NCBI RefSeq assembly: GCF_009932355.1
Contig: NZ_LEKU01000016.1
Span: 112,548 to 176,547, forward strand
Reading direction: 5' to 3'
Source of the DNA: Riemerella anatipestifer_E
GTDB lineage: Bacteria > Bacteroidota > Bacteroidia > Flavobacteriales > Weeksellaceae
DNA length: 64,000 bases
Shown here: positions 16,374 to 24,131 of the stretch, in pieces
Numbering within the stretch: position 1 is the first letter of the stretch
How the letters are laid out: every line of letters starts with the position of its first letter
Notes under the pieces: model-generated
Told to the model about the DNA's origin: nothing
Databases searched by the model: none
The model's input: only the letters and a program-made list of their open reading frames with translations
Translations under genes and position numbers: made by a program

Positions 16374-17633
16374 TTAAGTATTGTTTCGTTTTATCAAAGG
16401 AGTTTCGTCTACAAAACTATCAGGTGTAAGACTTGGCATGAGTTTTTCGGAACGATTCATCAGTTCCACAAAAAAAGTTCCGAAAAGAATCATTATCATA
16501 GGGTTTTGTTCTGATATTACTGCGTAAAGACTTAGAGGGTAAAAAGGTATATCGCCTACACCATCTTTATCTATATCATAGCCCTCATACTTATCCCAAT
16601 AGTTGTTTTTAAAGGTGTTAAGAAAAATGCTGCCACTGGTACTTACATCAAAAATATTTGCTATAAAATTATTATTAAATAGTTTATTTTCAATACAATT
16701 AGCGTTTATTCTTAGTCCCCAACCGTTGTCTTTAAATTCGTTGTAGTAAAAATCAATTTTGGAGGAGCCATCCATAAAAACACCTACGGAATTATTCTGA
16801 AAAGTATTGTGTTTTATTTTACTAAATGATAAATCTTTCAGTAAAAGTCCGTAGACATTTTCACCCTTATTATTCAAAAATTTATTGTAGCTCATTTCTA
16901 CATTCCTACTATACATTACAGCAACCCCAGCTTCATTTTGTCTAAAAACATTAGCAGTATAAACATTGTTGTGTGAGAACATAAAATGCAGTCCGTAGCG
17001 TTTGTTTTTTAAGGATAAGTTTTTAAAAATGAAGCTGTTGTTTGTTTTTTCTAGGTAAATACCATCTTTATGTCCAGAGATGAAATTTCGTTTAATCCAA
17101 ATTTCATTACTAGACCATACATGAATTCCATCTCCGATTGATTCCTGAGAAATCCCTCTATTAGTGGTAATTTTATTGTTTTCAATCAAACATCTTTCGC
17201 CTCTTTGAACCGTAATTCCAAAATAATTATTTTGAAAAATATTATTTCTGATAACAGAAAAACGACTGTCATATAACCTTACCGCTCCAATATTTCTGAC
17301 TTCATCAGCTCCAGAATTTATGATTTTAAAGCCTTGAAGAGTGATGTAATCTGACCGAAAAGATACTATTTCATGTCTAAACTCACCGTCCAATACAGGG
17401 TAATTGATGCCAATTAAGGTGATTGACTTATCTAAATTTAGATTACCTTCTTTGTAATGTCCAAAATAAACCATGAGCGTGTCTCCATTATTAGCTTTTT
17501 GGAGAGCTGATTTTATGGTGCTAAACCTCTTTCCTTCTCCTACAAAATAGGTTTTAGCAAAGGATAGTAGGGTAGTTGTAAGACAAAAAAGAATTAGTAA
17601 TCGTTTTAAAAACATCATTCTGAATTTAATCAA
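16374..17633 (-). CDS. nosD: NosD, periplasmic right-handed beta-helix protein for CuZ maturation
   Basis: The 419-residue protein starts with a signal peptide (FLKRLLILFCLTTTLLSFA). A parallel beta-helix of CASH/NosD repeats follows, seen as recurring N-N-x-F/I and GIxVxxG turns from about residue 40 to 350. The segment NNYWDKYEGYDIDKDGVGDIPFYP is typical of NosD proteins. The C-terminus has a hydrophobic stretch near residues 375-390. NosD works with NosFY in copper or sulfur delivery to NosZ. A second start (MFLKRLLIL) is possible a few residues in. Confidence 0.93.
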   Translation of the reverse strand: MIKFRMMFLKRLLILFCLTTTLLSFAKTYFVGEGKRFSTIKSALQKANNGDTLMVYFGHYKEGNLNLDKSITLIGINYPVLDGEFRHEIVSFRSDYITLQGFKIINSGADEVRNIGAVRLYDSRFSVIRNNIFQNNYFGITVQRGERCLIENNKITTNRGISQESIGDGIHVWSSNEIWIKRNFISGHKDGIYLEKTNNSFIFKNLSLKNKRYGLHFMFSHNNVYTANVFRQNEAGVAVMYSRNVEMSYNKFLNNKGENVYGLLLKDLSFSKIKHNTFQNNSVGVFMDGSSKIDFYYNEFKDNGWGLRINANCIENKLFNNNFIANIFDVSTSGSIFLNTFKNNYWDKYEGYDIDKDGVGDIPFYPLSLYAVISEQNPMIMILFGTFFVELMNRSEKLMPSLTPDSFVDETPLIKRNNT

Positions 17634-17656
17634 GGCTTTTTTTGGAAGATGTTTTT

Positions 17657-18070
17657 TTAATTAATTACAGAAGCTTGTAATCTATGGGCTTCTTTAATAG
17701 CTTCATTCTTATTTTTAAATGTGGCTATATTACCACTCATAGGGCTTTTTACTTGTCCCCCTGTAATTTTGAATGCCTTTTCTAAAGGGAATAATTCTGA
17801 GGTTAAAAAATCGGAAACAAATAGTTTGGCGTTACCTATTTTTTGTGAATTTTCTCTTGTGTAGGCTTCCATACATACCAAATCATCAAACTTGTATATC
17901 CTGCCTTTTTCAGTAATAAGTTCGGTGGCATATCGGGAATCTTGAATTGTCATTTTACAGTGTGAACATTGGTCTTTACCTAGTTCTATGGCTTCTACAT
18001 TTTTGTTGTTACATGAAAAAGAAGTGAATGTGATAAAAGCTAATAATAAAGTTAAAATATAATGTTTCAT
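17657..18070 (-). CDS. nosL: NosL copper-binding lipoprotein
   Basis: The 137-residue protein has a lipoprotein signal with Cys20 and the NosL copper motif CSHCKM at 35-40 (C-x2-C-x-M). The conserved FDDLVCMEAY region near residue 61 and a C-terminal half with KSPMSGNIATFKNKNEA follow. NosL binds Cu(I) and delivers it to NosZ on the periplasmic side. It lies 23 bp before nosD. Confidence 0.95.
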   Translation of the reverse strand: MKHYILTLLLAFITFTSFSCNNKNVEAIELGKDQCSHCKMTIQDSRYATELITEKGRIYKFDDLVCMEAYTRENSQKIGNAKLFVSDFLTSELFPLEKAFKITGGQVKSPMSGNIATFKNKNEAIKEAHRLQASVIN

Positions 18071-18075
18071 AAGAT

Positions 18076-18657
18076 TTAATTTTTAGTGTTTTTAAATTCA
18101 AAAAAAGAAAGTATAAGTGCAACTAATGCTACTGTTATCATTATCCAGCCTCCTGTATAAGGGTAGGAGTATGCACCAAAATTTAGGAGTTGCTTATAGC
18201 CTAAGAGAGGAGGTTGGTAGGTCATACCAGGAACTACAATGGCTGCATCTGGTTTAAGGTTATGCCCATAATCATATTCCCATAAATAAAAATCTACCAT
18301 AAAGGCGATACCAAACAGTGTGAATAATATGCAGAACGAGTATAGTCCTATAATCTTTCTAAACCAAGCCACTGCAAAAGCAAAAACTGCAAAAAATACT
18401 AAAATATAGGGTAGTACTTTAAACTCCCAAAAATCCTCTTGATGGATTTCTTTCATTCCGATATAATGATTTAACCCATTAATGATTTGGTAATCGCCAG
18501 AAATTTTGTTGGCATGGAGGTACATTTCTAGACCTTCAGGATACTGTGGGGCTTCTAAGTAAATTACCCAAATAGGGACAAAAATACTTACTATGAGAGC
18601 TACAGCACATAAAATAAGCAGCCGAACAGAAAGTGCTGATAGTTTATTGTTTTTCAT
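18076..18657 (-). CDS. Membrane protein of the nos operon, NosB-like by position
   Basis: The 193-residue protein has four or five hydrophobic helices (about 12-33, 85-102, 106-128 and 170-188). A periplasmic loop after helix 1 contains APQYPEGLEMYLHANKI and GLNHYIGMKEI, with two histidines and two methionines that could bind copper or haem (inference). It lies between nosZ and nosL, where clade II nos clusters carry a membrane protein (nosB in Wolinella), but I cannot confirm homology. It ends 5 bp before nosL starts. Confidence 0.7.
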   Translation of the reverse strand: MKNNKLSALSVRLLILCAVALIVSIFVPIWVIYLEAPQYPEGLEMYLHANKISGDYQIINGLNHYIGMKEIHQEDFWEFKVLPYILVFFAVFAFAVAWFRKIIGLYSFCILFTLFGIAFMVDFYLWEYDYGHNLKPDAAIVVPGMTYQPPLLGYKQLLNFGAYSYPYTGGWIMITVALVALILSFFEFKNTKN

Positions 18658-18693
18658 TGCAGCTTATTGTCTTCTATTATTATTTTTATTTGT

Positions 18694-18718
18694 AAAGGGC
18701 GGTAGATGTCCGCCCTTT
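18694..18718 (-). other. GC-rich hairpin between nosZ and the downstream genes
   Basis: AAAGGGCGG pairs perfectly with CCGCCCTTT around TAGATGT. In the direction of transcription there is no U-run after it, so it looks like an intercistronic stability or processing hairpin rather than a full terminator. On the plus strand it is followed by a T-run. Confidence 0.6.
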
Positions 18719-18724
18719 CTTTTT

Positions 18725-20731
18725 TTATTTAGTTTCAGCTTTTTTTACTGGACCTTGGGCGTTGTCTGCTTTATTGTTAAGGCTAAACAACAGAGGTGTT
18801 GAACTTCCTGCTGGTGAAACTCTTACATAGCCTTGCATTTCTTGGTGTAGAGCAGAGCAGAAGTCAGTACAGTACATAGGGAACATTCCTGCCTTTTTTG
18901 GAATCCACTTAAGTGTGCAAGTTTCTCCAGGCATAATGAGGAGTTCTGCATTTTCTGCACCCTTAATCGCAAATCCATGAGGAACATCCCAGTCTTGTTC
19001 CAAATTGGTTACATGGAAATAAACTTCATCACCAACTTTAATACCCTCAATATTATCAGGAGCAAAATGAGAACGGATGGAGGTCATGTAAACATGAACT
19101 TTATTACCATCTCTAACTACTCTAGATTCACCTTCACCTTTGGTTACATAAGGGTGTTTGTTTTTAGAAATATCATAGAATTTTACTTGCTTATCTGCGA
19201 TGAGTTTTGCAGGAAGAGCTTGTGCGTAATGAGGCTCTCCAAATGTAGGGAAGTCTAGTAAAAGTTTCATCTTATCACCACTAATGTCATATAACTGTGC
19301 AGACTGAGCTAGTTCTGGACCTGTAGGTAAAAATCTATCTTTGGTAATTTTGTTATAAGCCACCAAATATTTACCGAAAGGCTTCTTAGAGTCTCCCCCT
19401 GGAATCATTAAATGTCCTACAGAATAGAATGTAGGTTGACGATCTAAAACTTTGAGAGTTTTGATATCCCATTTTACAACCTCCGAAGAAACAAAGAATG
19501 AAGTATAAGCATAACCTTTATCATCAAATTCTGTATGAAGAGGACCTAAACCAGGTTTTTGAACTTCTCCGTGTAGGGTAGATTCGTATTTTAGAATAGG
19601 AATGCCGTCATATTCTCCAGCAAACTCTTTGTTTTTGATAGCATTCAGCATTTTACTGAAGCTATGTACAGGAATCAGAGCTGCTAATTTACCCGAACCT
19701 ACAATATACTCACCTGTAGGGTCTATATCACACCCATGTGGTGATTTAGGTGTTGGCATAAAGTAGCATAAATCTTTAAGTTCTTTAGCTGATAGCACCG
19801 TTACTTCTTGTTCCATTGTAGAACTACCTGTATGGGTTTCCTCATTCCATTTATTGTGTGCGTATTGGGTTTTTACCTTTCTCCCTTTACCTGCTTTCAC
19901 ATATTCTTCTGCTTTTTTCCAGTCTAAAGCCATGATGAAATCTTTGTCAAATTGAGAAGCATTAACTTCTAATAGGCTATTAGCCTGCTCTGAATTATAA
20001 CAAGAGAAGAAGAACCAGCCATGAGATTTACCTTTGCCTGCATGAGATAAGTCGAAATTGACACCAGGAGCTTCTATTTGAAAAGCCAGTTTCATTTCTC
20101 CTGTTGTTTTATCTACTTTTACAAAGGAAATTACGCCTTTAAAATTTTCTTTAAAACTATTAATGGGTACATCACCATTAGCATCATCAGTAGGTACAGA
20201 AAAACGAGTTCCAGCTACTACATACTCTGTATTTTCTGTAATAAAAGGAGATGAATGATTTCCTGCGGAGTTTGGTAGCTCTAAAACTTCCACTGTTTTA
20301 AAGCTAGAAAGGTCTACTCTTGCGATGCGAGGTGTGTTATTAGCGTTAGCAAAAATCCAACGTCCATCAACTTCTCCATTGGTTTGTGAAAGTTCAAGGT
20401 GATGCTGGTCATCCCAAGGAATAAAACCATGTGAAGTTTCTAACATGGGCTTAGTTTCTTCACTATAACCATAGCCATTTTCGGGATTTACGGAGAATAT
20501 AGGAACTACTTTTAGTAATCTCCCGCTAGGTAAACCATAGACTCCCATTTGTCCGTTAAAACCACCGCTGACAAAATTATAAAATTCGTCATGTTTACCC
20601 GGTGCCACATATACTTTTTCTGCTGCATCACCAGCTACAGCATTTTCTGTCCCTTTGGGTTTACAACTTTCTAGGGCGTAGATGCTCCCTAGAAATAGTG
20701 CCGAATAGCCTAATATTTTATTTATCTTCAT
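18725..20731 (-). CDS. nosZ: Nitrous oxide reductase NosZ, clade II type with lipoprotein-like signal
   Basis: The 668-residue enzyme reduces N2O to N2. The start (MKINKILGYSALFLGS, then LESC) lacks a twin-arginine motif and looks like a Sec lipoprotein signal, as expected for clade II NosZ. The beta-propeller carries CuZ histidine regions DQHHLELS, SPHGCDIDP, GPLHTEFDDKG and EPHYAQALP. The C-terminal cupredoxin has the CuA site: His585 in VPHGF, then Cys621, Cys625, His629 and Met632 in MYCTDFCSALHQEM. It starts 13 bp after the upstream cytochrome c gene, in one operon with nosL-D-F-Y. Confidence 0.97.
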   Translation of the reverse strand: MKINKILGYSALFLGSIYALESCKPKGTENAVAGDAAEKVYVAPGKHDEFYNFVSGGFNGQMGVYGLPSGRLLKVVPIFSVNPENGYGYSEETKPMLETSHGFIPWDDQHHLELSQTNGEVDGRWIFANANNTPRIARVDLSSFKTVEVLELPNSAGNHSSPFITENTEYVVAGTRFSVPTDDANGDVPINSFKENFKGVISFVKVDKTTGEMKLAFQIEAPGVNFDLSHAGKGKSHGWFFFSCYNSEQANSLLEVNASQFDKDFIMALDWKKAEEYVKAGKGRKVKTQYAHNKWNEETHTGSSTMEQEVTVLSAKELKDLCYFMPTPKSPHGCDIDPTGEYIVGSGKLAALIPVHSFSKMLNAIKNKEFAGEYDGIPILKYESTLHGEVQKPGLGPLHTEFDDKGYAYTSFFVSSEVVKWDIKTLKVLDRQPTFYSVGHLMIPGGDSKKPFGKYLVAYNKITKDRFLPTGPELAQSAQLYDISGDKMKLLLDFPTFGEPHYAQALPAKLIADKQVKFYDISKNKHPYVTKGEGESRVVRDGNKVHVYMTSIRSHFAPDNIEGIKVGDEVYFHVTNLEQDWDVPHGFAIKGAENAELLIMPGETCTLKWIPKKAGMFPMYCTDFCSALHQEMQGYVRVSPAGSSTPLLFSLNNKADNAQGPVKKAETK

Positions 20732-20743
20732 AATTGTAATGTT

Positions 20744-21238
20744 TTATTTTGCACCATCAATTTGTCTCATATATTCCAATATATTTCTCGCATCTTGATC
20801 GCTTAAACTTTGGTTAGGCATTCTTACCATACACTGTTCTAGTTGTTTTTGTAGTTCAGGGTCTTTGTCAATCATTGGGTCTGGATTAGTAATAAAATTC
20901 ATAATCCAAGGAGCGGTGCGGCGTTGGGTTACACCTTTCCAGCCTGGTCCTACTAATTTCTCATCACTTGGTTTATGACAAGAAATACACTTGACTTCCG
21001 CAAGTTTTTCACCTTCGGAAGCCATGGTTGCATCAAATTTGGTTACATCTACATTACTAGTATTAAATTTGCCTAGCCCTACTTGAGGGTCATAGCTTCC
21101 TTCTGTAGAAGGTGTTTCGTTACTTTGAGTTGTTTCTGTAGAGGTTACAGATACACTATCTTCAGGCTTATTGTTTCCGCCGCATGATAAAGCGGACAAA
21201 ACTGCCCCACTCATTAAAAATAATTTAAGCTTTTTCAT
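20744..21238 (-). CDS. Lipid-anchored c-type cytochrome, first gene of the nos operon
   Basis: The 164-residue protein has a lipoprotein signal (LSALSC, Cys19), a Ser/Thr/Glu-rich linker, then one class I cytochrome c domain. Its haem motif is CISCH at 84-88, and a C-terminal MPNQSLSDQDARNILEYMRQ region offers the Met ligand. As the first gene before nosZ it is the likely electron donor to NosZ's CuA centre (inference from position). Its promoter region holds the -7 box at 21268-21275 and the palindrome at 21297-21314. Confidence 0.9.
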   Translation of the reverse strand: MKKLKLFLMSGAVLSALSCGGNNKPEDSVSVTSTETTQSNETPSTEGSYDPQVGLGKFNTSNVDVTKFDATMASEGEKLAEVKCISCHKPSDEKLVGPGWKGVTQRRTAPWIMNFITNPDPMIDKDPELQKQLEQCMVRMPNQSLSDQDARNILEYMRQIDGAK

Positions 21239-21267
21239 TTTACAAATAGGTATTAATGTTTCTCTGA

Positions 21268-21275
21268 CAAAGGTA
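21268..21275 (-). promoter_or_regulatory. Predicted -7 box of the nos operon promoter
   Basis: TACCTTTG on the minus strand fits TAnnTTTG exactly. No -33 TTG exists; the palindrome at 21297-21314 occupies that position, centred about 41 bp upstream of the expected start. Confidence 0.55.
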
Positions 21276-21296
21276 CCTTTATAGTAGGGCTGTAGC

Positions 21297-21314
21297 TTAT
21301 GATTCGAATCATAA
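21297..21314. promoter_or_regulatory. Perfect 18-bp palindrome, candidate Crp/Fnr operator for both divergent operons
   Basis: TTATGATTCGAATCATAA reads the same on both strands. Its core ATGAT-N4-ATCAT differs from the FNR site TTGAT-N4-ATCAA only at the outermost base of each half. Its centre (21305.5) is 67 bp from the nos cytochrome start and 66 bp from the divergent cytochrome start. A Crp/Fnr gene lies 2 kb away (23384-23977). Confidence 0.7.
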
Positions 21315-21371
21315 AATATTGGGTTTAATTTATTGACATTTGTATGATAATTTTATAAAAATCTTTTTATT

Positions 21372-21770
21372 ATGAAAAAAATATTGGTTTATACACTAGG
21401 TATTATGACTATCATTGGGTGTAATCAAAAAGATGAGCAGAAAGAAAATAGTCTAGCTAAAGAAAGTAATATTATGCTTGAGGAACCAGCTCCTAAAGAA
21501 AATACAAATTTACCCAACAAAGACGAAGGATTGGTACTTATAGAAGGAGCGGATTGTTTAGGATGTCATAAAGTGGACACCAAATTGGTAGGGCCTTCCT
21601 ATCAGGATATAGCAAATAAATACACTGATGCTGATGTGGATATGCTAGCTAAAAAAATAATAGAGGGAGGAACAGGAAATTGGGGAGAAATACCAATGAC
21701 TCCACACTCTGGTATGAGTGAGGAAAATGCAAAAAAAATGGTAAAATATATTCTAAGTTTAAAACCATAA
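21372..21770 (+). CDS. Lipid-anchored c-type cytochrome, divergent from the nos operon
   Basis: The 132-residue protein has a lipoprotein signal (TIIGC, Cys17), an acidic linker and one cytochrome c domain with haem motif CLGCH at 62-66. The expected Met ligand lies in MTPHSGMSEENAKKM. It resembles cytochrome c551/552-type carriers. The plus-strand -7-like box GACATTTG (21335-21342, one mismatch) and the shared palindrome suggest coregulation with nosZ. It is followed after 4 bp by a small lipoprotein gene. Confidence 0.9.
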   Translation: MKKILVYTLGIMTIIGCNQKDEQKENSLAKESNIMLEEPAPKENTNLPNKDEGLVLIEGADCLGCHKVDTKLVGPSYQDIANKYTDADVDMLAKKIIEGGTGNWGEIPMTPHSGMSEENAKKMVKYILSLKP

Positions 21771-21774
21771 TTTT

Positions 21775-22137
21775 ATGAAACTAATTCATTTGTGTTCTGT
21801 TTGTTTGGGGATGGGGTTGTTGGTAGCCTGTGGTAAGAAAGAAAATGCCACACCATCTCCAAATCTTACAGAAGAACAAAGTCTTTTGCAACCTAAAAAG
21901 ATTTATAAAGGTACTGATGGTACTACTATTACAATTGTTTATTTTGCAAAAGGTGCTGAGGTAGCAGTAAATTTAGAAAAAGATGGTGTAAAATATGAAC
22001 TTAATGCCAAAGGAACTAATCACGATGGTAATCCTATTTTTGTAGGAGATCATCTCTCATGGGAGATTTTTCAAGATGGACATTCGGGAAAGTTGACCCA
22101 TGAGGGAGAAAATTTTATTGTTTATAAGGAGGAATAA
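21775..22137 (+). CDS. Small lipoprotein of unknown function
   Basis: The 120-residue protein has a lipoprotein signal (GLLVAC, Cys19), then a compact beta-rich domain with GTDGTTITIVYFAKGAEVAVNL and DGVKYELNAKGTNHDGNPIF. The pattern recalls MliC-type lysozyme inhibitor folds, but its cysteines are missing and I do not assign it. It lies 4 bp after the cytochrome gene, probably cotranscribed. Its last 16 bases overlap the end of the convergent membrane-protein gene. Confidence 0.7.
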   Translation: MKLIHLCSVCLGMGLLVACGKKENATPSPNLTEEQSLLQPKKIYKGTDGTTITIVYFAKGAEVAVNLEKDGVKYELNAKGTNHDGNPIFVGDHLSWEIFQDGHSGKLTHEGENFIVYKEE

Positions 22138-23357
22138 ATTTCCTCTTTATTTTTTTTCTTCAATCCAATAAAAATAAGTGTGATGGCTAATACGATAGCA
22201 ACAGAAATCCACCATAACATTATAGGAGACCAGCGCCAATATATACCAACTAAAGATAATAATCCAATTTGGGCGAGTATCAATTCGTTTAATAAAACAA
22301 AAACTAAATACAGAATCAATCCTATTTTAGTGGTTTTAGATTGATGAAAACCATATCTCGTTATGATTTGAAGTAACAAGAAACTGCTAATGCAAGCCAA
22401 TAGTATCAAATGTAGATAGGCAATAACTATTGCTCTGAAACCAAAAACCCATTGGCTTATTTCTGGAATAGCTGAAAGTTGTTGTAATATTACTTTAAAA
22501 AAATAAGATATAATAACGATACTAAAAGTTATTTTTTCTAATGAGGTATATTTCTTTAGAGAAATTTTGAGGTACTTTTTTATTAGGCATGCTAATCCAT
22601 ATATTGCTAAGAGTTGAATGATATTCCCAAGTAGTGATATTCCTAAAAGCCACTTAGAGTTATCTATCCAAGTGATAGATAAGGCATAAGAACATAATGT
22701 AGATAAAGCAAACGCTCCAAAAATAAGCGAGTGTTTATCGGAGTCTTTTTGTTGTAGAGGTAAGGTGCTGAGTATAATACCTATGCACGAGAGTACAAAA
22801 AAACCATTGTACTGAAAATGAAGATAGAATAGAGTAGAAGCCCAATATAAAGATTGGTGGATAATCCCAAACGCTTTCATATAAGCTAAACTGAAAACTC
22901 CAAGAGAGGAAAAGCTAGCAAAAAATAAACCTCCTAAAAACCAAATTTTAGAAAAATGTTGTATTTGTGTATAATCCTTTATCCATAAAGATAGCATTCC
23001 GAAACTCAGAAATAGAGCTATTGCAGACCAAAATATAGATCCCCAATAGTAGCCTCCGTACAGAAAAGAAAATAGCATACCATATGATGCTACAAAATTT
23101 AGGATAATAATGATTTTGTATTTATACAACCTCTTAGCTGGTAATATTTCTTTTGCGGAGTGTACCATAAGTAGGTATATTATTGAACTTACCCAACCAT
23201 AAAACGCAAAATGTGAGTGTGCTTCCTGAAGATGCTTTTGATTTAAAAAAGATAAGGACCAAACAATTTTATATCTCATTATGGCACCTAAAACCGCTAC
23301 TAAAATAAAATTGAAAAGTCCAAATTTTATTAACAATCTATCCGATATTTTATTCAT
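22122..23357 (-). CDS. Polytopic membrane protein resembling haem-copper oxidase subunit I
   Basis: The 411-residue protein has about 11-12 hydrophobic helices. Helices 1-2 contain NQKHLQEAHSHFAFYGWVSSIIYLLMVH, with paired histidines resembling the haem-ligand helix of cbb3/NOR-type subunit I. Another conserved-looking helix has HQSLYWASTLFYLHFQYNGFF. It is shorter than true oxidase subunits and the full set of six ligand histidines is not evident. It starts 26 bp after the Crp/Fnr gene and belongs to the nitric oxide-related cluster. A role in NO handling or sensing is inference. Confidence 0.65.
   Translation of the reverse strand: MNKISDRLLIKFGLFNFILVAVLGAIMRYKIVWSLSFLNQKHLQEAHSHFAFYGWVSSIIYLLMVHSAKEILPAKRLYKYKIIIILNFVASYGMLFSFLYGGYYWGSIFWSAIALFLSFGMLSLWIKDYTQIQHFSKIWFLGGLFFASFSSLGVFSLAYMKAFGIIHQSLYWASTLFYLHFQYNGFFVLSCIGIILSTLPLQQKDSDKHSLIFGAFALSTLCSYALSITWIDNSKWLLGISLLGNIIQLLAIYGLACLIKKYLKISLKKYTSLEKITFSIVIISYFFKVILQQLSAIPEISQWVFGFRAIVIAYLHLILLACISSFLLLQIITRYGFHQSKTTKIGLILYLVFVLLNELILAQIGLLSLVGIYWRWSPIMLWWISVAIVLAITLIFIGLKKKNKEEIYSSL
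22129..22157 (+). terminator. Terminator of the cytochrome-lipoprotein transcript
   Basis: GAGGAA (22129-22134) pairs with TTCCTC (22140-22145), followed by a long T-run. It lies in the overlap with the convergent gene. Confidence 0.55.
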
Positions 23358-23383
23358 AAGAAGTCTGTTTTTTAATTTTAAGA

Positions 23384-23977
23384 TTAGTAGTAAACCTTGC
23401 CTCTCAATATTTTTAATAGCCCTTTTTTTTCCATTTTTTTAATGGTTCTTATTACCGTTTCTACTGTTAGTCCTAGCATTTGTGCCATTTCGTTTCTGGT
23501 TAATTTTATGAGTGTCTCTTCTTTTTTATCTTTTTTATAGCTGTTCAAAAGGTTCAATATTTTTTCTTCAGGATTTTGGAACATAATGTTTTTCAGAGTA
23601 TCGCTTTTACCTAGTGCTTTAGCAGCAATAGCTTTCATAAAGGCGATATTCCATTCAGGGTGAGAAGAGAGAAATTCCATAAAATTAGCTCTTTTAATTT
23701 TGATAATTAGAGCCTCTTTGGAAGTTACTTTTACTGTTCCAGGGAAGGGTTTTTCTAATAATGTGGCAGGTTCTCCAAAAAAGGTATGCTCTTTTACCTT
23801 GTGTTGTAAAAACTCTTTTCCGTCTTCAGTAAAATGATACACACATAAATCCCCTTGTTTTAGATAATAGAAAAAACGAGATATTACCCCTTCCTCAACT
23901 ATGATATCATCTTTATAATGTCGTTTTTTAACGGCATTTGTTTTTTCTATAAAATGGCTATCCACTTCTAGGCTCAT
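23384..23977 (-). CDS. Crp/Fnr-family transcription regulator of the nos/NO locus
   Basis: The 197-residue protein has an N-terminal cyclic-nucleotide-binding-type beta-barrel (about 20-115), a dimerisation helix, and a C-terminal winged HTH with LTRNEMAQMLGLTVETVIRTIKKME. The recognition helix keeps the E-x3-R pair of FNR-type regulators (Glu173, Arg177) but has Ile176 where FNR has Ser. There is no N-terminal cysteine cluster, so it is not an Fe-S FNR; a haem- or NO-responsive DNR-like role is plausible. It lies in one direction with ric upstream and the membrane protein downstream. Confidence 0.88.
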   Translation of the reverse strand: MSLEVDSHFIEKTNAVKKRHYKDDIIVEEGVISRFFYYLKQGDLCVYHFTEDGKEFLQHKVKEHTFFGEPATLLEKPFPGTVKVTSKEALIIKIKRANFMEFLSSHPEWNIAFMKAIAAKALGKSDTLKNIMFQNPEEKILNLLNSYKKDKKEETLIKLTRNEMAQMLGLTVETVIRTIKKMEKKGLLKILRGKVYY

Positions 23978-24072
23978 GGCTTTATATTTTTACGGATTAG
24001 ATTATGTTTACAACCTATTTATTTAGGTGTGTGATTATGATTAAAAAGATTGTGATTTTATTTTCAAATTAA

Positions 24073-24098
24073 GGAAGCGTATTTTTAGGCACGCTTCC
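24073..24098 (-). terminator. Terminator after ric
   Basis: GGAAGCGT and ACGCTTCC form an 8-bp perfect stem; the minus strand continues TTAATTTG. It lies between ric and the Crp/Fnr gene. Confidence 0.6.
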
Positions 24099-24131
24099 CA
24101 TTAGTATAGAGTGTGTTGTAAGGAGATATAA

